Positions 57,725 to 64,000 of a DNA stretch of 64,000 nucleotides are shown here, piece by piece. The translations under genes and the position numbers were made by a program. The notes under the pieces are model-generated. The model was not told the origin of the DNA, searched no databases, and saw only the letters and a program-made list of their open reading frames with translations. The DNA is from Alteromonadaceae bacterium M269 (lineage in GTDB: Bacteria; Pseudomonadota; Gammaproteobacteria; Enterobacterales; Alteromonadaceae), in contig SMNZ01000006.1 of NCBI GenBank assembly GCA_004353515.1, positions 248,001-312,000 of the forward strand, written 5' to 3'. The first letter of the stretch is position 1; each line of letters starts with the position of its first letter.

Positions 57725-60592
57725 ATGAAAACTTTTAGGCCAAACTCCATTACCACTGCATTGATTGCCAGTGGTTTTGCGTTGGGGAGTATTCCTGCCT
57801 TAGCTCAGCAAGCGGAGCCGACAGATAAGGAAGAAGAGAACGTTGAGGTGATCCAGGTTACTGGTATCCGAGGCAGTTTGCAGCGTTCAATTGCGCTGAA
57901 GCAAAGCAATACTTCAATCGTTGAAGCAATCTCTGCGGAAGATATCGGTAAACTACCCGATACCAGTGTCGCGGAATCTTTGGCAAGATTGCCTGGTCTT
58001 GCGGGTGAAAGACGAAACGGTCGTACAAGTGGTTTATCAATCCGTGGTTTTAACGAAAACTTTGTAGCAACATCATTAAATGGTCGTGAACTACTCGGTA
58101 TCGGTGATAACCGTGGTGTGGAATTCGACCTTTACCCAACAGAGATTGTCTCTAACATTCTGGTTTATAAGACACCTGAAGCTGGACAAATGGTTCAGGG
58201 CATCGGTGGTACAGTTGATTTCCAAACGGTTAAGCCATTAAACGCGAAGAAGACAATTACCTTTAACGGTACTTTTGAGAAAAACCAGGAAGATTCTCGT
58301 AATCCTGATTTTGATAATGATGGTCATCGCTTTGCGTTCAACTATGTCAATCAGTTTGCTGATGACAAGTTGGGTGTTGCGCTTGTTTTAGCCTCTTTAG
58401 AATCTCCTCGCCAAGAAAATCAATTCCGTGCATGGGGTTATCCAACCGTTAATCCAGACAATCCTCGTCGTGCAGGTGACTCGGTTGATGTTCCGGATGG
58501 AACAGTGGTTTATGGTGGTCATGACTCATTCGCTCGTTCTGCATTGTTAGAAAGGGATTCTGTTGCCGCGGTTGTGCAATATCGTCCAAACGATAAATTA
58601 GATATTCAATTTGATGCGCTATACATCGACTTTGAAGAAAATGATGCGAGACGTGGTCTTGAAGAAGGTGGCCCTGAGTGGGGTACACAAAACTACACTA
58701 TTACTGATGTCCAAGACGGCCTAGTAACTGCTGGTTTCTACGATGACTTCCTTTCTGTTATTCGTAATGACTTAAGAAGCCAGGAAGCAGAATTAACAAC
58801 GTTCGGCTTGAATGTTGAATACGCTATTAATGACAGATGGACAGCGACAGCAGACTTGTCTGTAGGTAGTTCAGAAAAAGATATTACTGACATCGAGAGT
58901 TATTCTGGTGTTGGTCGCTCAGGTATTGATGGCAGACCGACTCAAGGCCGCTCTTTTGAAGTAACAAGTAGCGGTATTCGATTTGGCGATCACCCAACAC
59001 TACCTTCTGTTGATTACACAGATCCTAACTTGATTCGTTTAGCGGGTCCTCAGCCTTGGGGTGGTGCGTTAACACCACTTGCTGGTTTGCCACAATTTGC
59101 TGGTGGTGACCCGGTTAATGCTCAAGACGGCTTCGTTAACCAACCGATATTCGACGAAGACTTAGATAACTATCGTTTCGAAGTTAATGGCGTACTTGAC
59201 CACAATGTTTTCTCAGCTGTGTCGTTTGGTGTGAACTACTCTGAGAGAGAGAAGAGCAAAACTAACAATGGCTTCTTCTTAACAGCGCCAACTTTCCCGA
59301 ATGACGGCCCTATTCCTGATGTTCTTGGTGTGGTTTCACTTGATTTCATCGGAATCGAAGGTGTTCTTGCATATGACAGTTTAGGTCTGTTTAACGATGG
59401 CTTCTACACACGAACTAACGCAGCGCAAGTCGACGCAGGGCGTTTGGGTGATAGCTACACTATTGAAGAAGAAGTACTTACAGTCTTTGCAAAAGTCGAT
59501 ATAGACACATCCATCGGTGATGTTGCTGTACGCGGTAATATCGGTGTTCAAGGCGTCTTCACTGACCAGTTTGCGAGTGGCTTCAGTACCTTCACAGATG
59601 CTTCTCAGTTGATTAATGCGACGCCAGTTTCGGGTGGCGATGAGTACTCAAATGTTCTTCCTACATTGAACTTAAGTTTTGAAGTAGCTGATAGCCAATT
59701 TATCAGAACGTCTTTAGGCAAGGTTATCTCAAGAGCGCGTTTGGATGACTTACGTCCGAACAATCAGGTGAGTTTCTCATTTAACAACGCGGCTATATTA
59801 GCAACGGATCCTGCAGCAAGTGCGTATTCAGGAAGCTCAGGTAACCCACTGCTAAGACCGTTTGAAGCTGACCAGTTTGACTTGTCTTATGAAAATTACT
59901 TCAGCGATGAAGGGTACTACGCGATTTCTTTCTTCTACAAAGACTTGGTTAACTGGCATAGAAGTGGCGCAACTGTATTCGATTTCTCTGACTTCTTTAT
60001 TCCAGGGTTACACCAGACATCAGGTGATATTGACGGAGATGGCATAGCTGATCCAGCTCAAGCACCAGCTACTTTCTTGGGTGGCGTATCTTTCCGTGAA
60101 GATGGATTAGAAGGCTTCGTAAGAGGCTGGGAATTACAAACGTCTTTGCCGCTGAACATTATTCATGATTCATTGGATGGTTTCGGTATTATTGCTAGTG
60201 CGACCTTCCTTGATGGCGAACTAGAAGACGATACTCGTGTTCCTGGTTTGTCTGAGGAAATCTATCAGGTTACCGCTTTCTATCAGAAGAATGGTTTTGA
60301 ATTCAGGATTGCCGGAACTAAGCGTGACGAGTTCGTTACTGAAACTCGTGGCTTGAGCTTGGCGCTTGTTGGAGCAACAGACCAAGGTGGTGAACTATGG
60401 GACGCGCAGATTGGTTATGACTTTAGCGAATCTCCGTGGGAAGCTCTTCACGGCTTGCGTATCACTCTGCAAGGTCAGAACTTGACTGATGAGGAGACGA
60501 TTCAAACTAATGGTTCGGGTGATGCAAGACAAATCACACAATTCCAAACATTTGGTCGTAACTTCCTGCTAGGATTTAACTACGAATTTTAG
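57725..60592 (+). CDS. TonB-dependent receptor (Xanthomonas/Caulobacter type)
   Basis: A 955-residue outer-membrane receptor. A signal peptide ends near ALAQ, then a TonB box-like VEVIQVTGIRGSLQRS, the plug (about 50-190, with EAISAEDIGKLPDTSVAESL and LSIRGFNENFVATSLNGREL) and a 22-strand barrel ending in GRNFLLGFNYEF with a terminal Phe. The plug sequence matches the large TonB-dependent class first named from Xanthomonas and Caulobacter, which takes up oligosaccharides and other bulky nutrients. The start follows a GAGAATG ribosome region. It is next to halogenase-like genes, as in many Alteromonadales and Caulobacterales loci. Confidence 0.95.
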   Translation: MKTFRPNSITTALIASGFALGSIPALAQQAEPTDKEEENVEVIQVTGIRGSLQRSIALKQSNTSIVEAISAEDIGKLPDTSVAESLARLPGLAGERRNGRTSGLSIRGFNENFVATSLNGRELLGIGDNRGVEFDLYPTEIVSNILVYKTPEAGQMVQGIGGTVDFQTVKPLNAKKTITFNGTFEKNQEDSRNPDFDNDGHRFAFNYVNQFADDKLGVALVLASLESPRQENQFRAWGYPTVNPDNPRRAGDSVDVPDGTVVYGGHDSFARSALLERDSVAAVVQYRPNDKLDIQFDALYIDFEENDARRGLEEGGPEWGTQNYTITDVQDGLVTAGFYDDFLSVIRNDLRSQEAELTTFGLNVEYAINDRWTATADLSVGSSEKDITDIESYSGVGRSGIDGRPTQGRSFEVTSSGIRFGDHPTLPSVDYTDPNLIRLAGPQPWGGALTPLAGLPQFAGGDPVNAQDGFVNQPIFDEDLDNYRFEVNGVLDHNVFSAVSFGVNYSEREKSKTNNGFFLTAPTFPNDGPIPDVLGVVSLDFIGIEGVLAYDSLGLFNDGFYTRTNAAQVDAGRLGDSYTIEEEVLTVFAKVDIDTSIGDVAVRGNIGVQGVFTDQFASGFSTFTDASQLINATPVSGGDEYSNVLPTLNLSFEVADSQFIRTSLGKVISRARLDDLRPNNQVSFSFNNAAILATDPAASAYSGSSGNPLLRPFEADQFDLSYENYFSDEGYYAISFFYKDLVNWHRSGATVFDFSDFFIPGLHQTSGDIDGDGIADPAQAPATFLGGVSFREDGLEGFVRGWELQTSLPLNIIHDSLDGFGIIASATFLDGELEDDTRVPGLSEEIYQVTAFYQKNGFEFRIAGTKRDEFVTETRGLSLALVGATDQGGELWDAQIGYDFSESPWEALHGLRITLQGQNLTDEETIQTNGSGDARQITQFQTFGRNFLLGFNYEF

Positions 60593-60650
60593 CATCAAGG
60601 TCTAGAGCAATACGCTCGAGTGAGTGCTCCTAACGTGGGCATGTAATGAG

Positions 60651-60687
60651 AAAGTCCTGGGAACGCTAGACGTTGACGGGACTTTTT
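60651..60687 (+). terminator. rho-independent terminator or attenuator after the receptor gene
   Basis: Arms AAAGTCC (60651-60657) and GGACTTT (60679-60685) with an inner AACG/CGTT stem, followed by TT and a second T-run. It lies between the receptor and the halogenase genes, so it could lower transcription into them. Confidence 0.65.
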
Positions 60688-60709
60688 ACTTTTTAGGGGA
60701 ACAAGAACA

Positions 60710-62206
60710 ATGACAAAGCCTGTAAAAAAAGTGGTGATATTAGGCGGTGGAACAGCTGGTTGGATGGCTGCTGCTTTGCTGCAAAAGGTTGTTGGGCCGA
60801 TCATTGATGTTGAGTTAGTTGAGTCCGAGGCTATTGGAACGGTCGGGGTCGGCGAAGCTACTATTCCACCTATTAAACTCGTGAATCAAGTTTTGGGTTT
60901 TAACGAAGCTGAGTTTATTAAAGAAACGAATGCAACCATTAAGTTGGCGATAAAGTTCGAGAACTGGAAGCGTCAGGGTGAGAGCTACTATCACACCTTT
61001 GGTGCGCCAGGTAAGAGCTTTGCATTTTGTCATTTTCACCATTTCTGGAAACGCGCCGTCGATAACGGCTACTCAGAAAGCCTATGGGATTTCGACTTAA
61101 ATTACCTTTGTTGTGAAGAAGGTAAATTCGCGCAAATCAACAGCAAAGACCCTATTTTAGACCTTGTTTATGCGTATCATTTTGATGCGTCTTTGTATGC
61201 TAAGTACCTCAGAAAACTCGCTGAAGGTTTTGGTGTTACACGCACTGAAGGTATGGTGCAAAAAGTGGAGCAAAATGAGCAAGGCTATATTGAAGCTTTG
61301 CACCTTAAAAGTGGACAAAAGATCGCCGGTGATTTGTTTATCGATTGTTCGGGTTTTAAAGGCTTGTTGATACAAGAAACGCTAGGCGCAGGTTTTGATG
61401 ATTGGAGCCATTGGTTGCCGTGTGACAGAGCGGTAGCTGTGCCTTCAGAACGGTTCGAGCACACAGCCCCATATACACGTTCAATAGCACACTCTGCTGG
61501 CTGGCAATGGCGTATTCCGTTGCAACACAGAAATGGCAACGGTTTGGTCTACAGCAGCTCTCATTACGATGAGCAAGATGCAATGGACCTGATTATGCAA
61601 AACCTTGAAAGCGAGCCACTTGATGACCCACGTGTTATTCGTTTTAAAACCGGACGTAGGCGTAAGCAGTGGCATCGCAACGTTGTTTCTGTTGGGCTTT
61701 CAAGTGGCTTTTTGGAGCCACTGGAATCAACCAGTATTCACCTGATCCAATCAGCGATTGTGCGATTAATACAACTGTTCCCACACCAAGGTATTGATGA
61801 TGCAAATGTGGCTGAATACAACCGTCAGTCAAAAGTAGAGTTCGAGCAAATTCGTGACTTCCTCATCCTGCATTATCACCTCAATGAAAGAGATGATAGT
61901 CAGTTTTGGCGTGATCTCAGGGAAATGGAAATACCAGATACCTTAGCGCACAAGATGTCGCTGTTTGCTGAGAGCGGTGGATTGTTCCGAGAGCAAAATG
62001 ATCTTTTCCTTGAGCCATCATGGATGCAAGTGATGATGGGACAGGGCATTATGCCTAAGGATTATCACCCTATCGCCAACAACATGCCACAAGACAAGTT
62101 ATTTGCGATGCTGAATGAAATACTGCGAGTTAAGAGAGAACCACTGTCTAAATTGCCGATGCACGATGCGTTTTTGAAAACCTACTGCGATTCTTACCGC
62201 GGGTAG
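60710..62206 (+). CDS. flavin-dependent tryptophan halogenase family protein
   Basis: A 498-residue FAD-dependent protein. The N-terminus has the dinucleotide motif GGGTAGWMAA. Lys78 in NATIKLAIKF corresponds in position to the catalytic lysine of PrnA-type halogenases. WQWRIP (about residue 263) is the WxWxIP motif of this family. These enzymes halogenate tryptophan or related aromatics with FADH2 and chloride or bromide. Clustered members next to TonB receptors often have unknown substrates, and halogenase activity is not certain. It follows an AGGGGAAC site and precedes a paralogue by five bases. Confidence 0.9.
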   Translation: MTKPVKKVVILGGGTAGWMAAALLQKVVGPIIDVELVESEAIGTVGVGEATIPPIKLVNQVLGFNEAEFIKETNATIKLAIKFENWKRQGESYYHTFGAPGKSFAFCHFHHFWKRAVDNGYSESLWDFDLNYLCCEEGKFAQINSKDPILDLVYAYHFDASLYAKYLRKLAEGFGVTRTEGMVQKVEQNEQGYIEALHLKSGQKIAGDLFIDCSGFKGLLIQETLGAGFDDWSHWLPCDRAVAVPSERFEHTAPYTRSIAHSAGWQWRIPLQHRNGNGLVYSSSHYDEQDAMDLIMQNLESEPLDDPRVIRFKTGRRRKQWHRNVVSVGLSSGFLEPLESTSIHLIQSAIVRLIQLFPHQGIDDANVAEYNRQSKVEFEQIRDFLILHYHLNERDDSQFWRDLREMEIPDTLAHKMSLFAESGGLFREQNDLFLEPSWMQVMMGQGIMPKDYHPIANNMPQDKLFAMLNEILRVKREPLSKLPMHDAFLKTYCDSYRG

Positions 62207-62211
62207 ATCTT

Positions 62212-63714
62212 GTGTCTGTAGCTGAACCTCACAAAATTGTCATACTGGGTGGCGGCACCGCGGGTTGGATGGCCGCTAATTTAATGGCTAAGCGGTGGGC
62301 GAATAAACCAATCGAAATTACCTTAGTTGAATCACCATCTGTAGGCATAATTGGTGTCGGAGAAGGCTCTACACCCACATTAAAGCGTTTCTTTGAGTCT
62401 ATCGAAATCACAGAGCAAGAGTGGATGCCTCGTTGTGATGCGACCTATAAAGTGAATATCCGGTTTTCGGGCTGGAGTCCAGAATCGGGCATTGCAGATT
62501 ATAGTCACCCTTTTACGTGTCAGACTGATACCTTTAGCCATCGTGCATTTGAGGTGAATTGCCGTACCAGACGACTTGGGCTGAATACGCATACCCGGCC
62601 AGACGATTTCCTATTAAATGGTGTTTTGGCCAATCAAAACAAAGGGCCGGTGACACCTGAGAATTTCCCATTTGTGATGGAATATGGTTATCACTTTAAC
62701 TCCCAACTGTTAGGTGAGTTTTTAGCAGAGATAGCGCTACAAAGAGGTGTTCAGCATCAACAAGCCGATGTGGTTTCTGTATCTAAGCATAACAATGGTG
62801 ATATCGCTGCCTTAGTGACCAAAGAAGGTATGGAAATCAAAGGAGATTTCTTCATCGACTGCTCAGGCTTTCGTTCTGTTTTATTGAAAGGTGCACTAGG
62901 TGTCCCCTTTGAAAGCTTTAAATCGAATCTTTTTAATGATTCGGCTGTGGTATTGCCCACACCAATCCAACAAGACATACCGAGTGAAACGCTCTCTACG
63001 GCAATGTCTGCAGGGTGGTGCTGGCGTATTCCTTTAACAAGCCGTTTTGGAAATGGTTATGTGTATAGTTCTGACTTTATTTCGTCAGAACAGGCTGAAG
63101 TCGAGTTGCGACAACACTTAGGCATGCAAGACAGTGATCAAGAGTGTCGACACTTAAAAATGAAGGTGGGACAGGCAAAATATCACTGGATGAATAACTG
63201 TTTGGGCATTGGTTTAGCGCAAGGCTTTATAGAACCTCTGGAAGCAACAGCGCTCCATCTAGTCCAAATATCAATCGAGATGTTTATGGCTAAGTATGAT
63301 GAAAGTCAGCTAACTGGCAAACATCGGGATTCATTTAATCAGGATATTCACGATAGGTTCGAGCGAGTGCGTGATTATATCGTTGCTCACTACAAGATGA
63401 ATACGCGACATGACAGTGAGTACTGGCGTGTCAATAGGGAAAACAACCACTTATCTGATTCTCTTTGTCATATTTTAGATGTCTGGTTTAAATGTGAAGA
63501 TCTAGGCGTTGAGATTGAACGTCAGAATTTGAACTCACACTTTGATTCTATCTCCTGGCATTGCCTCCTGGCTGGGTATGGTAAATTTCCACCTTTGGCA
63601 CCAAATCAGCCGGGAACTGGCGATTTATATCAGGATCAAGGTGTCGATGAGTTTTTGCGTCGATGCAGTCTGAATTTCCAACAACATAGTGAGAATCTAA
63701 ACAATCTAAGATAA
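62212..63714 (+). CDS. flavin-dependent tryptophan halogenase family protein, paralogue
   Basis: A 500-residue protein of the same family as the preceding gene: GGGTAGWMAA at the N-terminus, Lys80 in DATYKVNIRF at the catalytic lysine position and WCWRIP for the WxWxIP motif. The start is GTG, five bases after the previous stop, so the pair is co-translated. The two proteins are clearly diverged. Two halogenase-like genes in tandem next to a receptor suggest either two substrates or a heteromeric enzyme; both are inferences. Confidence 0.88.
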   Translation: MSVAEPHKIVILGGGTAGWMAANLMAKRWANKPIEITLVESPSVGIIGVGEGSTPTLKRFFESIEITEQEWMPRCDATYKVNIRFSGWSPESGIADYSHPFTCQTDTFSHRAFEVNCRTRRLGLNTHTRPDDFLLNGVLANQNKGPVTPENFPFVMEYGYHFNSQLLGEFLAEIALQRGVQHQQADVVSVSKHNNGDIAALVTKEGMEIKGDFFIDCSGFRSVLLKGALGVPFESFKSNLFNDSAVVLPTPIQQDIPSETLSTAMSAGWCWRIPLTSRFGNGYVYSSDFISSEQAEVELRQHLGMQDSDQECRHLKMKVGQAKYHWMNNCLGIGLAQGFIEPLEATALHLVQISIEMFMAKYDESQLTGKHRDSFNQDIHDRFERVRDYIVAHYKMNTRHDSEYWRVNRENNHLSDSLCHILDVWFKCEDLGVEIERQNLNSHFDSISWHCLLAGYGKFPPLAPNQPGTGDLYQDQGVDEFLRRCSLNFQQHSENLNNLR

Positions 63715-63756
63715 GTTTAGTGAGTCTTCTCTCACTCAATTTCCTTCAATTACATT

Positions 63757-63777
63757 AACTTAACCATTGGTTAAGTT
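63757..63777. promoter_or_regulatory. palindrome downstream of the second halogenase gene
   Basis: Ten-base arms AACTTAACCA and TGGTTAAGTT around one T, about 40 bases after the stop. It may be an operator for the next gene or a transcript-end hairpin. A weaker hairpin AGTGAG/CTCACT (63719-63736) precedes it. No long T-run is seen. Confidence 0.45.
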
Positions 63778-63945
63778 GCTATCAATCGCACAAATTACAG
63801 GAGATATGAGTTTCGTTTTAGCTCTATTTTTTGCGTAAGAGATGGTCGGATTCACCAAAAGTGATCATTTCTTTTGTCGGTTGGTGTGTAATAAGGATAA
63901 AATAGGTGCCATTAAGAAGTGATATAGGTACAAGATTGTCCCATT

Positions 63946-64000
63946 ATGATTTTAGATAAGGTCGATCGGGTTGATAGGTTGGAACCCAGGGAATTCAAGA
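63946..64000 (+). CDS. start of an ORF, possibly a cupin-like protein (cut by window edge)
   Basis: An ATG frame stays open to the window end for 18 codons, beginning MILDKVDRVDRLEPREFK. The pattern of a short charged start followed by LxPxEF resembles the N-terminus of cupin-8/JmjC-like proteins that often accompany TonB receptors and halogenase-like genes. The fragment is too short for certainty, and no clear ribosome binding site precedes it. Confidence 0.4.
   Translation, partial: MILDKVDRVDRLEPREFK

Noticed and set aside
60710-63714. The twin halogenase-like genes as part of the toxoflavin-like cluster
   Set aside because: They lie more than 30 kb away with many unrelated operons between and are tied to the TonB receptor instead.
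1-64000. CRISPR arrays, tRNA/rRNA genes, insertion sequences, phage genes
   Set aside because: None seen on reading both strands: no short regularly spaced direct repeats, no transposase or integrase motifs, no cloverleaf-type sequence recognised.

Overview
The window looks like a chromosomal segment of a free-living, probably marine gammaproteobacterium of the Alteromonadales/Cellvibrionales type. The grounds are an intact tamA-tamB pair, a large TonB-dependent receptor of the Xanthomonas/Caulobacter class, a secreted chitinase with two chitin-binding modules, a sodium:solute symporter, many short lipoproteins and periplasmic binding proteins, and moderate, AT-leaning base composition. This placement is an inference; no rRNA or other marker gene is present. 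I saw no tRNA or rRNA gene, CRISPR array, transposase or phage gene.

Layout. 1-6.1 kb: a catabolic-looking island with the end of an alpha/beta hydrolase, an HpcH/HpaI aldolase, a sodium:solute symporter and three proteins built of SnoaL/NTF2-like domains. A GACTTCGAAGTC-type palindrome lies upstream of two of its transcription units. 6.1-12.4 kb: a TPR lipoprotein with tamB and tamA (outer-membrane translocation and assembly module). 12.5-16.5 kb: three family-3-like periplasmic binding proteins without a transporter, then a lipoprotein and an AtaL-like (DUF1857) protein.

16.5-27.8 kb (minus strand): the most interesting block. Ten co-directional genes run ribA-type GTP cyclohydrolase II, WD40 protein, formylglycine-generating-enzyme-like protein, VOC protein, HD-phosphoribosyltransferase fusion, nucleoside hydrolase, HlyD-type adaptor, 14-TM MFS exporter, small polyA-polymerase-type nucleotidyltransferase, ribD-type deaminase/reductase. 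The set RibA + WD40 + FGE-like + RibD matches the ToxB-ToxC-ToxD-ToxE genes of toxoflavin (azapteridine) biosynthesis. The first three keep the toxB-C-D order, but no ToxA methyltransferase is seen. Extra nucleotide-salvage-like enzymes, a VOC protein that may give self-resistance, and an EmrAB-like exporter are inserted between ToxD and ToxE. I read this as a divergent pyrimidotriazine-type or related purine-derived antimetabolite cluster.

28.2-34.2 kb: a complete glycerol-type ABC importer (glpS, glpT, glpP, glpQ, a DUF2160 protein, glpV). 34.3-40.3 kb: two MAPEG proteins, a LysR regulator divergent from an NmrA/QOR2-like reductase, a VOC protein, a YHS-domain protein and an AraC regulator. 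40.4-43.5 kb: a metallo-beta-lactamase-fold hydrolase, a GlxA-type regulator and a membrane fatty acid desaturase. 43.6-49.9 kb: a retropepsin-PDZ lipoprotein, an FG-GAP/VCBS-like surface protein, two DUF2975 membrane proteins with an XRE regulator, an acyltransferase-3 protein and two small unknowns. 50.0-52.6 kb: a GH18 chitinase. 53.0-64.0 kb: a CadC-like transmembrane regulator divergent from an amidohydrolase, then a TonB-dependent receptor, two flavin-dependent halogenase-family proteins and the start of what may be a cupin-like protein. This last block resembles the receptor-halogenase loci common in Alteromonadales and Caulobacterales.

Start codons were adjusted where an overlap (ATGA or TAATG) or a Shine-Dalgarno sequence favoured one. 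Several hairpins are reported as terminators or operators from inspection by eye; none was scored computationally.
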